64,000 nt of DNA, from the NCBI GenBank assembly GCA_017643925.1, contig JAEPML010000019.1, positions 26,317 to 90,316 of the forward strand. The letters are read 5' to 3'. This DNA comes from Roseibium sp. GTDB taxonomy: Bacteria; Pseudomonadota; Alphaproteobacteria; Rhizobiales; Stappiaceae. The position numbers and the translations under genes were made by a program. Below the pieces are notes generated by a model that was given only the letters and a program-made list of their open reading frames with translations, had not been told where the DNA came from and made no database searches. Below are positions 34,447-42,600 of the stretch, in pieces. The first letter of the stretch is position 1. Each line of letters opens with the position of its first letter.

Positions 34447-34917
34447 ATGAAACGCAAGCTTGGTCTTATCTGCGCAGCGGCCATCGCCGTGGGAACATTC
34501 GCAGGCCCCGTTTTCGCCAATGACAGTTTCGACGGCGCCATCAAGGCCCGCAAAGCCCTGATGACGCTTTATGCCTTCAACCTGGGTCAGCTGGGCGCCA
34601 TGGCGAAGGGCGAAGTCGAGTATAATGCCGATCAGGCGCAAGCGGCTGCCAACAACCTGAAGGACCTGGCAGCAGTCAACCTCGGAGCGGCCTGGCCACA
34701 GGGATCCGACAGCACGGCGCTTCCGGGCAAGACCCGGGCAAAGGTCGAGGCGTGGAGCAACTATCCTGAAAGCGCGAAGATACACGGCGATCTGGTTGCA
34801 GCGTCGACCGCAATGGCCGCAAGCGCAGGCAATGGTGTGGATGGTATCCGCAAGAACATCGGTGCCATTGGTGCAACGTGTACTGCGTGCCACAAGGCCT
34901 TCCGCGAGCCGCAATAA
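34447..34917 (+). CDS. Cytochrome c-prime (class II cytochrome c)
   Basis: A 156-residue periplasmic heme protein. A signal peptide ends at GPVFAND, then a four-helix bundle follows (FDGAIKARKALMTLYAFNLGQLGAMAKGE, YNADQAQAAANNLKDLAAVN). The heme-binding C-x-x-C-H sits near the C terminus, as class II requires: CTACHKAF. Cytochromes c-prime bind NO and help against nitrosative stress. ATG 34447 is preferred over GTG 34435: GGAG lies seven bases before it, and this start gives the clean signal peptide. Confidence 0.92.
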   Translation: MKRKLGLICAAAIAVGTFAGPVFANDSFDGAIKARKALMTLYAFNLGQLGAMAKGEVEYNADQAQAAANNLKDLAAVNLGAAWPQGSDSTALPGKTRAKVEAWSNYPESAKIHGDLVAASTAMAASAGNGVDGIRKNIGAIGATCTACHKAFREPQ

Positions 34918-34938
34918 AAGCGAAAGGGGAACCGGGAC

Positions 34939-35499
34939 ATGCCCAACCTGACAGGACCGGTCTTTGGCTTGACTGGAGTTTTGGCACTTTTGGGCATCGT
35001 TCTCGGGAGCGCGCTGGCAGCGGAGCGGGGACTTCCCGAACGGGACGGGCCGCCTCCCCGTACCACGGCGGGTGTTCCGCATATCCAGATCGGCGCCCAG
35101 GTGGTGCCGGCGCTAAGCCAAAATCTCCTGGACCGGGTTGCTGCGATCCCGGGGGTTAAATTGCGTGCGACGGTGATTTCGCTACCAGGCGCCAAGGGCT
35201 TCTGGCTGAGCGAGGAACTGGACCTCGCCCGTCCGCAAGCAATCGTCGGCGGCCGGGAATTTGCGCATCTGCATCCCGATGGCAGCTTGCACGCGTCCCT
35301 GCCTCCGAAACGCGCCCGTGATGCGGTCAAGGCCGGCTGGGCAACCATGCATCCCTGGGCGGACAGCCGCCCGGGTTGGGAAGGATTTGTCCTGCTTTAC
35401 ACGCCAAGAACAATGGCTGAGACCGATGTTACGTTCGGCCTGATCGTCGACGGCTACAACTACGTCACGGGCAGGAACTACCACGCACCCGAACGCTGA
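34939..35499 (+). CDS. Luciferase-domain (DUF5519-type) exported protein
   Basis: A 186-residue protein with an N-terminal hydrophobic segment (FGLTGVLALLGIVLGSALAAE), which is a signal peptide or anchor. The domain carries GGREFAHLHPDGSLHASLP, AVKAGWATMHPWAD, and FVLLYTPRTMAETDVTFGLIVDGYNYV. That combination is the PF17648 luciferase domain (DUF5519), a family with no established bacterial function. It starts 21 bp after the cytochrome c-prime gene, with GGGGAACCGGG upstream, so the two are likely cotranscribed. Confidence 0.78.
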   Translation: MPNLTGPVFGLTGVLALLGIVLGSALAAERGLPERDGPPPRTTAGVPHIQIGAQVVPALSQNLLDRVAAIPGVKLRATVISLPGAKGFWLSEELDLARPQAIVGGREFAHLHPDGSLHASLPPKRARDAVKAGWATMHPWADSRPGWEGFVLLYTPRTMAETDVTFGLIVDGYNYVTGRNYHAPER

Positions 35500-35536
35500 T
35501 AATTAAGTCACGCCGAAGGATCGCGACTGTCAGGTC

Positions 35537-35959
35537 CTATTGCCCCGCGACGGAACCACCGCGGTATGTCGCGTCATCCACCGGCTCCATCCAATCCGCC
35601 ACACTGCCGTCGAGGGCTTCCTGGATGGCAAGGTGGACCATGGCGGTTTCCGGTCCCGCGCCATGCCAATGCTTTACGCCGGGCGGGATCCACACGACAT
35701 CTCCCGGAAGAATGGGAAGCTTCTCCTGCCCCCACACCTGGACAAATCCCGATCCTTGCAGCACCTGCAGCGTCTGGCCGAGCGGATGGGTGTGCCAGTT
35801 GGTTCTGGAACCGGGTTCGAATGCCACCCGCAACGTTCTCACGCGGGCCGGTTCCGGCGCTTCGATCACCGGATCCTGCCAGACGGTGCCGGTAAAATAA
35901 TCAGCACTGGCGCGCTTTGTCGGCCGCGACCCGGCCTTGTAGACGGTCAGAACGCTCAT
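35537..35959 (-). CDS. Cupin-domain protein
   Basis: A 140-residue single-cupin protein. Metal-binding motif 1 is SRTNWHTHPLGQTLQVLQGSG, and motif 2 is LPGDVVWIPPGVKHWHGAG, so the His/Glu-type ligands are present. Cupins of this small type act as isomerases, dioxygenases or sensors of small molecules. AAGGAG lies seven bases before ATG 35959. The start overlaps the stop of the upstream DMT exporter gene by four bases, so translation is coupled. It is last in the NIPSNAP-ABM-DMT-cupin operon. Confidence 0.88.
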   Translation of the reverse strand: MSVLTVYKAGSRPTKRASADYFTGTVWQDPVIEAPEPARVRTLRVAFEPGSRTNWHTHPLGQTLQVLQGSGFVQVWGQEKLPILPGDVVWIPPGVKHWHGAGPETAMVHLAIQEALDGSVADWMEPVDDATYRGGSVAGQ

Positions 35960-36876
35960 GTTGTCTCCTTGACGGCTGGTGCCGCAGGTTTGGGTTTTCC
36001 AGCTCCGGGCCAGTTGATCAGAACCACGCCGAAAATGGCAAGGCAAATACCTGCAAATGTTTCCAGATTGAGGCTTTCGGACAAGAACACCACACCGAGA
36101 AACACCCCGACGCCGGATCTCAGGTAAGCCTGGCTTGCCGTACCCATCGCGCCAAGGGTCGACAACAGGCGAAAATAGATCAGAAAAGCCAGCGCGGTGC
36201 AGACAACACCAAGGAAAACCGCGGACCCGAGCCCGGCAAGGTCCGGAGAGAGCTGCCAGGGTTGTTCCGTCAATAGACTGAGCGGAATAAGCACGAGACT
36301 GGAGCAGAGCAACGTGCCCGTTGCCGGGACGATCGGCGGCATTCCGGCAAAGTGACGCCCCCTGAGGGCCGACATCCCGTAAAGAGCCGCGCTGAAGAGA
36401 ACAGCGAGCTGCGGCAGCAGGTTCTGGCCGAGGTTCTCCAGGGCTCCAATGCCGACGATGAGGACGATCCCAGCGAAGCCCGCAAGCGCTCCGACGAGCT
36501 GCCGTCTGGATGGGCGGTGCCCTGTCTTGAGTACCAGGAATGAAAGCGCAAAGACCCAGAGAGGAGACGTCGAATTCAATACGCTTGAAACAGCTGTTCC
36601 CGCATATTGCTGCCCCCAGGCCAGCAACAGCCACGGCCGGGTGCTGTTGACCAGCGACTGAACGAAGAACAGCCGCCAGGTCGGAGCGTCTGTCGGCAGT
36701 CTCATGCCGCGCATCGACATGATTGCCAGAAGCACCAAGGAGGCGAGTGCCACGCGGATCGCAATCAGGGTCGCGGGCGGGATGGTGTCCAGTGCGATGC
36801 CGATCCACATGTAGGACGAGCCCCAGAGCAGCGCCAGCAGCCCCAGCAAGGCGTACTCGATGGTCCGATTCTGCAT
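35956..36876 (-). CDS. DMT (EamA) family exporter
   Basis: A 306-residue membrane transporter with ten predicted helices in two EamA repeats: the first from YALLGLLALLWGSSYMWIGIAL, the second from LLPQLAVLFSAALYGMSAL. Members export amino acids, metabolites or drugs. ATG 36876 follows the ABM stop by a few bases; a GTG at 36903 is an alternative with overlap. The cupin gene follows with a four-base overlap. Its operon with two heme/quinone-type small proteins suggests it exports the substrate or product they handle. Confidence 0.9.
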   Translation of the reverse strand: MQNRTIEYALLGLLALLWGSSYMWIGIALDTIPPATLIAIRVALASLVLLAIMSMRGMRLPTDAPTWRLFFVQSLVNSTRPWLLLAWGQQYAGTAVSSVLNSTSPLWVFALSFLVLKTGHRPSRRQLVGALAGFAGIVLIVGIGALENLGQNLLPQLAVLFSAALYGMSALRGRHFAGMPPIVPATGTLLCSSLVLIPLSLLTEQPWQLSPDLAGLGSAVFLGVVCTALAFLIYFRLLSTLGAMGTASQAYLRSGVGVFLGVVFLSESLNLETFAGICLAIFGVVLINWPGAGKPKPAAPAVKETT

Positions 36877-36880
36877 GAAG

Positions 36881-37231
36881 CTAACTGTCTCCGTGCAGTG
36901 CACGGCTGTCTTCAGGCGCCTGCTCCCGCTCTTCCAGGCCGTAGTCCCTCATGACGTGGGCGATGCGCAGCCTGTAGTCCTTGAAATAGCTTGAACGCCC
37001 CAGTTTTTGCGCCCGCCGGTGTTCTGTGAGATTACGCCATTCGTTAAGCGCCTCCTCATCTCGAAAGAATGAGAGAGACAAGAGCTTTTCAGGGTTGGTC
37101 AGGCTCTGGAAGCGCTCCACCGAGAGAAAGCCGTCTATTTCGTCGACAAGCGGCCGCATCTCCGCAGCCACATCGAGATAGTTGGCCTTCTTGTCCGCAT
37201 GCGGCGTCACTTCGAAAATCACTGCAATCAT
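36881..37231 (-). CDS. Antibiotic biosynthesis monooxygenase (ABM) domain protein
   Basis: A 116-residue ABM-fold protein. It opens MIAVIFEVTPHADKKANYLDVAAEMRPLVDEIDGFLSVERFQS and continues LLSLSFFRDEEALNEWRNLTEHRRAQKLG, the standard dimeric barrel signature. Relatives are heme-degrading or quinol-forming monooxygenases. Its start overlaps the end of the NIPSNAP gene by four bases. It differs from the ABM protein near 23.5 kb, so it is a separate paralogue. Confidence 0.87.
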   Translation of the reverse strand: MIAVIFEVTPHADKKANYLDVAAEMRPLVDEIDGFLSVERFQSLTNPEKLLSLSFFRDEEALNEWRNLTEHRRAQKLGRSSYFKDYRLRIAHVMRDYGLEEREQAPEDSRALHGDS

Positions 37232-37560
37232 TTGTTTTCCTCTCCGGTCGCATGCGGTGCGGACGCCAGTTTCAGGAAGGTGCGGTCTTCCCGCAAGATG
37301 AATTTCTCCGATAGCGCGAATTTGTAGTTCTCTCGCCCCAGGGGATCAGCGGCCAGCCTGTCCCGATAGGCTTCATAGGCCGCCAGGTTTTCGATCGAAT
37401 AGACACCATAGGCCAAGGTGGTTGATCCTTCGTGCGGTGAAAAATAGCCGAAGAGGTTGGCGCCGCAACGCGGGATCGCCTGGCCCCAGTTGCGGGCATA
37501 TTCCTCGAAGGCCGCTTTTTTGGTCGGATCGATGTGGTAGCGAATGAAACATGTAAGCAT
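37228..37560 (-). CDS. NIPSNAP family protein
   Basis: A 110-residue NIPSNAP protein. Visible features are LTCFIRYHIDPTKKAAFEEYARNWGQAIPRCGANLFGYFSPHEG and NLAAYEAYRDRLAADPLGRENY, the family's dimeric ferredoxin-like fold. No enzymatic role is established for bacterial NIPSNAPs. It is first in a tight operon with the ABM protein, the DMT exporter and the cupin. The ArsR regulator is transcribed in the opposite direction 79 bp away. Confidence 0.87.
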   Translation of the reverse strand: MLTCFIRYHIDPTKKAAFEEYARNWGQAIPRCGANLFGYFSPHEGSTTLAYGVYSIENLAAYEAYRDRLAADPLGRENYKFALSEKFILREDRTFLKLASAPHATGEENK

Positions 37561-37639
37561 GGTCGTTCCTTTTTTGTTGGCTGAATGGCAACCGGTGTGT
37601 CATGGTTTGCGACGAAGATGCTTCGACGGAGATCGAACC

Positions 37640-38338
37640 ATGAAGATCGGACCTGACATTGCCCGGATCGGTGCGCTCATTGGCGACCCGGCTCGCGCCA
37701 ACATCCTGAGCGCGCTTCTGAGCGGCAAGGCACTGACGGCAACTGAGCTTGCCGCCGAAGCTGGAATAACCGGACAGACCGCAAGTTCACACCTGAAGAA
37801 AATGACCGAAGGCGGATTGCTGACACAGGCGAAACAGGGCCGCCATCGATATTTCACGCTGGCGGGCCCGGAAGTTGCGTCGGTTCTGGAAGCCGTGATG
37901 GGTCTTGCTGCCAGCAAGGGGCACTTACGCACGCGCACGGGGCCAAAGGACCCGGCGATGCGTGCCGCGCGTGTTTGTTACGATCATCTGGCCGGCGACA
38001 TGGCCGTCAGGATCTTTGACAGTCTTCAGGCTCGCGATTTTCTTGCTGTGTCCTCCGGCAAGGGAGGCCTTGATCTCTCCGATGCAGGTGGCGCCTTTGT
38101 CCAAAGCCTGGGCATTGATCTCGGCCAGCTCAGGCAAAACCGTCGCCCCCTTTGCCGTGCGTGCCTGGACTGGAGCGAGCGCCGAAACCACCTGGCCGGT
38201 GGTCTGGGAGCAGCTCTGCTCAATCGATTTCAGGAGCAAGGCTGGTTGAGACGGGAAACCGGCAGCCGGGTCGTTCATTTCTCTCCAAAGGGTCAGATTG
38301 AGCTGAAGGCGCTGTTTCCGATTGCCTCTGAATTGTAA
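37640..38338 (+). CDS. ArsR-family transcriptional regulator (long form)
   Basis: A 232-residue winged-helix regulator. The HTH is IGALIGDPARANILSALLSG, then LTATELAAEAGITGQTASSHLKKMTEGGLLTQAKQGRHRYFTL. The ~140-residue C-terminal extension ends in a cysteine-containing stretch (RRPLCRACLDWSERRNHLAGGLGAALLNRF) resembling other transcription-factor-like ArsR proteins. CRAC may form a metal or redox site. Start 37640 has GGAG eight bases upstream. It is divergent from the NIPSNAP operon and is its probable repressor. Confidence 0.88.
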   Translation: MKIGPDIARIGALIGDPARANILSALLSGKALTATELAAEAGITGQTASSHLKKMTEGGLLTQAKQGRHRYFTLAGPEVASVLEAVMGLAASKGHLRTRTGPKDPAMRAARVCYDHLAGDMAVRIFDSLQARDFLAVSSGKGGLDLSDAGGAFVQSLGIDLGQLRQNRRPLCRACLDWSERRNHLAGGLGAALLNRFQEQGWLRRETGSRVVHFSPKGQIELKALFPIASEL

Positions 38339-38484
38339 TCGACCAACTCATGCTCGCTAAATGCGTCGGCATAGTTCGCCGCCCTTGCTCGGTTGCCGGA
38401 GCTTTGCGACGACAGTTCGACCCGCTTCGAAACATTGCAGGTGACCGGCAACTATCGTGATCGAGGAACCAACTGGAGATCACG

Positions 38485-39126
38485 ATGGAACAATTGCCTG
38501 GATACCTGCCCGGCATTCTGCTTGCCTATTCGGCTTTTCTTCTGGGAATAGCGAGCCCGGGACCGAATGTTCTGGCTGTTATCGGAACATCCATGAGCGC
38601 AGGCCGGCCATCCGGAATCGCTCTCGCACTCGGTGTCGCGACCGGGTCCCTGAGCTGGGCATTGCTGACGGTATTGGGCCTGTCGGCATTGCTTGCCACC
38701 TACTCCGCGGCCCTGACCATGATCAAGATTGTCGGCGGATGTTATCTTATCTGGCTTGCCTTCAAGTCTTTCCGATCGGCCGCATCCAGCAAGGACCTTG
38801 CGGTGAAGACACTGGCCGGGAACACACGCTCGCCTGCCGGTTTTTTCCTGCGCGGGTATATCATACAGATGACCAACCCCAAGGCAGCGCTTACCTGGAT
38901 TGCCATTGTTTCACTGGGGCTTCAGGAAGGTGCTCCGTTGTGGGTGGGGTTCGTGATCGTTCTGGGCACATTCATCTTGTCGATCCTCGCCCATACCCTC
39001 TATGCCCTCGCCTTTTCGACGCCTGCAATGGTCAGGCTCTACGGGCATGCGCGCCGGAAGATACAGGTGCTGCTGGGTGGCTTCTTTGCGTTTGCAGGTG
39101 CGCGGCTTCTGACAAGTTCCGGCTAG
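38485..39126 (+). CDS. LysE family amino acid exporter (RhtB-like)
   Basis: A 213-residue membrane protein of the LysE/RhtB family with about six helices. The N terminus has the family marker LAYSAFLLGIASPGPNVLAVIGTSMSAGRPSGIALALGVATG; the middle has IKIVGGCYLIWLAFKSFR and FFLRGYIIQMTNPKAALTW. The likely role is export of amino acids such as threonine or homoserine lactone. GGAGATCACG precedes ATG 38485. A strong terminator follows, so it is probably a single-gene unit. Confidence 0.92.
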   Translation: MEQLPGYLPGILLAYSAFLLGIASPGPNVLAVIGTSMSAGRPSGIALALGVATGSLSWALLTVLGLSALLATYSAALTMIKIVGGCYLIWLAFKSFRSAASSKDLAVKTLAGNTRSPAGFFLRGYIIQMTNPKAALTWIAIVSLGLQEGAPLWVGFVIVLGTFILSILAHTLYALAFSTPAMVRLYGHARRKIQVLLGGFFAFAGARLLTSSG

Positions 39127-39146
39127 CCTGCAGGACCGAACAGAAA

Positions 39147-39173
39147 AAACCCGGCTCGCGCCGGGTTTCTTTT
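39147..39173 (+). terminator. Rho-independent terminator after the LysE gene
   Basis: AAACCCGGC and its exact complement around a TCGC loop, followed by TCTTTT. It lies about 20 bp after the LysE stop. Confidence 0.9.
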
Positions 39174-39263
39174 AGGTGAGCGGACGTCAGGGGCAAATTG
39201 ACGTCCTAGCCGTTGGGGTCATCTTGCTTGTTGTTATTGGGGCCAAATAACCCTGGCCCAGCT
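39174..39263. other. Gap between the LysE terminator and the small ORF
   Basis: A short gap with GGACGTC (about 39181) and its complement GACGTCC (about 39201) around an 11-base loop. It could be a weak terminator or operator for the leftward small ORF, but no T-run is seen. Confidence 0.35.
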
Positions 39264-39407
39264 TCAGGACCTTCTGAAAGGCACCTGAACACTTGGAAGC
39301 GCTTCGCGCCAGGTGCGATAAAGTCGCGACGGCAACCAGGGAAGCCTGTCCCGGTTGTAGTCCTGGCGGTGCTGGACCAAAAGAATTCTGGCAGTAAGCA
39401 CAGTCAT
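39264..39407 (-). CDS. Candidate 47-residue small protein, Arg/Trp-rich
   Basis: A frame too short for usual gene calling: MTVLTARILLVQHRQDYN, then RDRLPWLPSRLYRTWRE and ending QVPFRRS. AAGGAGAAC lies directly before a run of A and the ATG at 39407, a strong ribosome site. The peptide is basic and amphipathic (two Trp, ten Arg). No homologue is recalled. Two inverted-repeat boxes lie 65-100 bp upstream on the same strand. This is the only frame in the ~500-bp gap with such a site, which supports it; there is no other evidence. Confidence 0.45.
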   Translation of the reverse strand: MTVLTARILLVQHRQDYNRDRLPWLPSRLYRTWREALPSVQVPFRRS

Positions 39408-39471
39408 TTTTTTGTTCTCCTTGTCGTGTACGTTTGAAGCAGTACATCAACTCGACACCAACAAAGATAGC

Positions 39472-39506
39472 GCACTTTGTGCACTTTTCAAGAGTGCACT
39501 GTGTGC
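39472..39506 (-). promoter_or_regulatory. Paired GCAC-N3-GTGC operator-like boxes
   Basis: Two inverted-repeat boxes, GCACTTTGTGC (39472-39482) and GCACTGTGTGC (39496-39506), with centres 24 bp apart. Together they also place GTGCAC at 39479-39484 and 39494-39499. They lie upstream of the 47-residue ORF and within AT-rich DNA. Two closely spaced copies suggest a dimeric repressor bound on one face of the helix. Confidence 0.5.
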
Positions 39507-39555
39507 ATTTTAGGGAAATTTTGTGTTATTTCCCCAACGCAATTAATTTGCAACT

Positions 39556-39592
39556 CAAAATAAAACCCTTCCGCGCGTTCTACGCGGAAGGG
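39556..39592 (-). terminator. Rho-independent terminator after metH
   Basis: On the minus strand a perfect 10-bp stem (CCCTTCCGCG and its complement, 39566-39592) with a 7-base loop is followed by TTTTATTTTG. It starts 32 bp after the metH stop. The plus strand also has an A/C-rich flank, so it may work in both directions. Confidence 0.9.
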
Positions 39593-39624
39593 CAAAAAAC
39601 TCGGTCCTTCGTATTGAAAACGAA

Positions 39625-42600
39625 CTACTCGGCGGCAACCATCCGGGCCGGATCATAGTTCAGGATCGGGGCCAGCCAGCGCTCGGCATAGCCGAGGTCA
39701 CAACCTTTGCGTGCAGCATAGTCCTCGACCTGATCGCGCTCGATCTTGCCAACCCCGAAATAGTGGCTGTCGGCATGTCCGAAATAGAGACCGGAGACTG
39801 AAGACCCCGGCATCATTGCACGGCTCTCGGTCAACTGGATTCCGGTCAGGCGTTCTGCATCCAGAAGACGGAACAGCGTATCCTTTTCCGTATGATCCGG
39901 TTGGGCCGGGTAGCCGGCAGCAGGGCGAATACCGTGATATTTCTCACCGATGATGTCGTCCAATGAGAGGTTCTCGTCGGCAGCATATCCCCACAGGTCC
40001 TTGCGTACGATTTCATGCAGCTTTTCGGCAAAGGCTTCGGCCAGACGATCCGCAAGCGCCTGGGACAGGATCTTGCTGTAGTCGTCCCCTTCCCGCGCAT
40101 AACGCGCTGCCAGATCGTCTTCGCCGTGACCGGCAGTGACTGCAAATCCGCCGATCCAGTCATGGACACCACTTTCCTCGGAAGCGACAAAGTCGCTGAG
40201 CGCGACATTCGCACGCCCTCCGGCCTGGCGGGCCATTTGCTGGCGCAACGTGTGGAACGTTGCCAGGGTTTCGCTGCGGCTTTCGTCCGTAAAGACGCGC
40301 ACATCGTCGCCGACTGCGTTGGCCGGCCACAGCGAGGCCACGCCCTTGGCCGTCAACAGCTTCTTCTCAACGATCTCGTCGAGCATCCGCCGCGCATCAT
40401 CATAGAGAGCCTTGGCTGCAGGACCGTATCGATTGTCCGTCAACACCGCCGGGTAGCGTCCCTTGATTTCCCAGGTGGCAAAAAACGGCGTCCAGTCGAT
40501 GACCGGGACCAGCTCCTCCAACGGGAAATCCTCAAAGACGGTTTGGCCCAGCTTTTTGGGTGCAACCGGTGGCTTGCCTTCAAAGTCTGCCTTGAAGGCA
40601 TTGTTGCGCGCCGCCACGATCGACGTCCTTTGCTGCGTCCCCCGGCTGGCAGCGTGCTTTTCAGCGATGTCGGCATATTCGCCGCGAATGTCAGCGTAAT
40701 AGGGTTCACGCCCGTTTTCGCTCATCAGCTTGGAGGCTACACCGACCGCACGTCCGGCATCTGTCACGTAGATCGCCTGACCCCGCTCGTAGTTGGGATG
40801 GATCTTGACCGCCGTGTGGATCTTGGAGGTCGTCGCGCCACCGATCAGAAGCGGCATGTCCATGCCTTCTCGCTCCAGCTCGGCCGCAACGTGGCACATT
40901 TCGTCCAGGGACGGTGTGATCAGGCCGCTGAGGCCGATCATGTCGACCTTCTCCTCTCGAGCCGTCTCAAGGATCTTGGCAGCCGGAACCATCACGCCGA
41001 GGTCGATGACCTCGAAGTTGTTGCACTGGAGCACGACACCGACGATGTTCTTGCCGATGTCATGCACATCGCCCTTCACGGTCGCCATCAGGATCTTGCC
41101 TGCCGAAGAATGGCCGGTCAGACCCTTCTCTTCCTTTTCCTTCTCCATGAAAGGCATCAGGTAGGCGACAGCCTTCTTCATGACCCTGGCGGATTTTACC
41201 ACCTGTGGCAGGAACATCTGGCCTGATCCGAACAGATCGCCAACCACGTTCATGCCGTCCATAAGCGGCCCCTCGATCACGTGAAGCGGGCGATCGAAAG
41301 CCTGGCGGGCTTCTTCCGTATCTTCCTCCACGAAATCCGCGATGCCGTGCACCAGCGCATGTTCCAGGCGTTTGGCCACGCCCCATGTCCGCCAGGTGAG
41401 ATCCGCTTCCTTCTTCTTGCCGCCCTCGCCCTTCCAGCGCTCGGCAGCTTCCAGCATGCGGTCGGTCGCATCGTCGCGGCGGTTGAGAACCACGTCTTCG
41501 CAATGCTCGCGCAGATCCGTGTCCAGATCGTTGTAAACGGCCAGCTGACCGGCATTGACGATGCCCATGTCCATCCCGCGCTGAATGGCGTGATAGAGGA
41601 AGACAGAGTGCACCGCTTCGCGAACGGCCTCGTTGCCGCGGAAAGAGAAGCTCAGGTTCGAGACGCCACCCGAGACATGGGCATGCGGCAGGTTCTCACG
41701 GATCCAGCCCGTGGCCTCGATGAAGTCAACGCCGTAATTGTTGTGCTCCTCGATCCCGGTCGCGACCGCGAAGATGTTCGGATCGAAGATGATATCTTCC
41801 GGCGGCAGACCGACCTTTTCGGTGAGCACCTTGTAGGAACGTGCGCAGATTTCCGTCTTGCGCTCAAACGTATCGGCCTGACCGGTCTCATCGAACGCCA
41901 TGACAACGACTGCGGCGCCGTAGCGACGAACCAGTTTGGCCTGCTCGATAAACGCCTCTTCGCCTTCCTTGAGTGAGATGGAGTTCACCACACCCTTGCC
42001 CTGGATGCATTTCAGGCCGGCCTCAATGACAGTCCACTTGGAGCTGTCGATCATCACCGGGACCTTGGCAATATCAGGCTCGGCCGCCATCAGGTTCAGG
42101 AAGGTCACCATCGCCTCTTCAGAGTCGAGAAGGCCTTCATCCATGTTGACGTCGATGATCTGTGCGCCATTCTCCACCTGCTGACGGGCGACTTCCAGCG
42201 CGGTGGCGTAGTCACCTTCCTTGATCAACTTGCGGAACCGCGCGGAACCCGTCACGTTGGTCCGCTCGCCGACATTGACGAAATTGGTCTCATCCGTCAC
42301 CACGAAGGGCTCCAGACCGGACAGGCGCATATGCCTGTCAATCTCTGGAATCTCACGTGGTTTCTTGTCCGCGACCGCCTCGGCAATCGCCCGGATGTGG
42401 GCCGGTGTCGTACCGCAACAGCCGCCGACCATGTTGACCAGGCCCGCAGACGCGAACTCTTCGATCAGCCCCGCCATATGTTCCGGGCTCTCGTCATATT
42501 CGCCAAATTCGTTCGGCAGACCCGCATTCGGATAGGCACACACGAGCGTGTCGGCGACACGGCCGATTTCGTCCACGTGGGCGCGCATTTCCTTCGCGCC

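Noticed and set aside
35960..36808. A long in-frame extension upstream of the cupin gene
   Set aside because: It runs through the DMT exporter in a different frame; the cupin ATG has its own AAGGAG and the domain begins there.
39187..39450. An 87-codon minus-strand frame overlapping the 47-residue ORF
   Set aside because: Weak start, no ribosome site, and its peptide looks like an out-of-frame translation of the same region.
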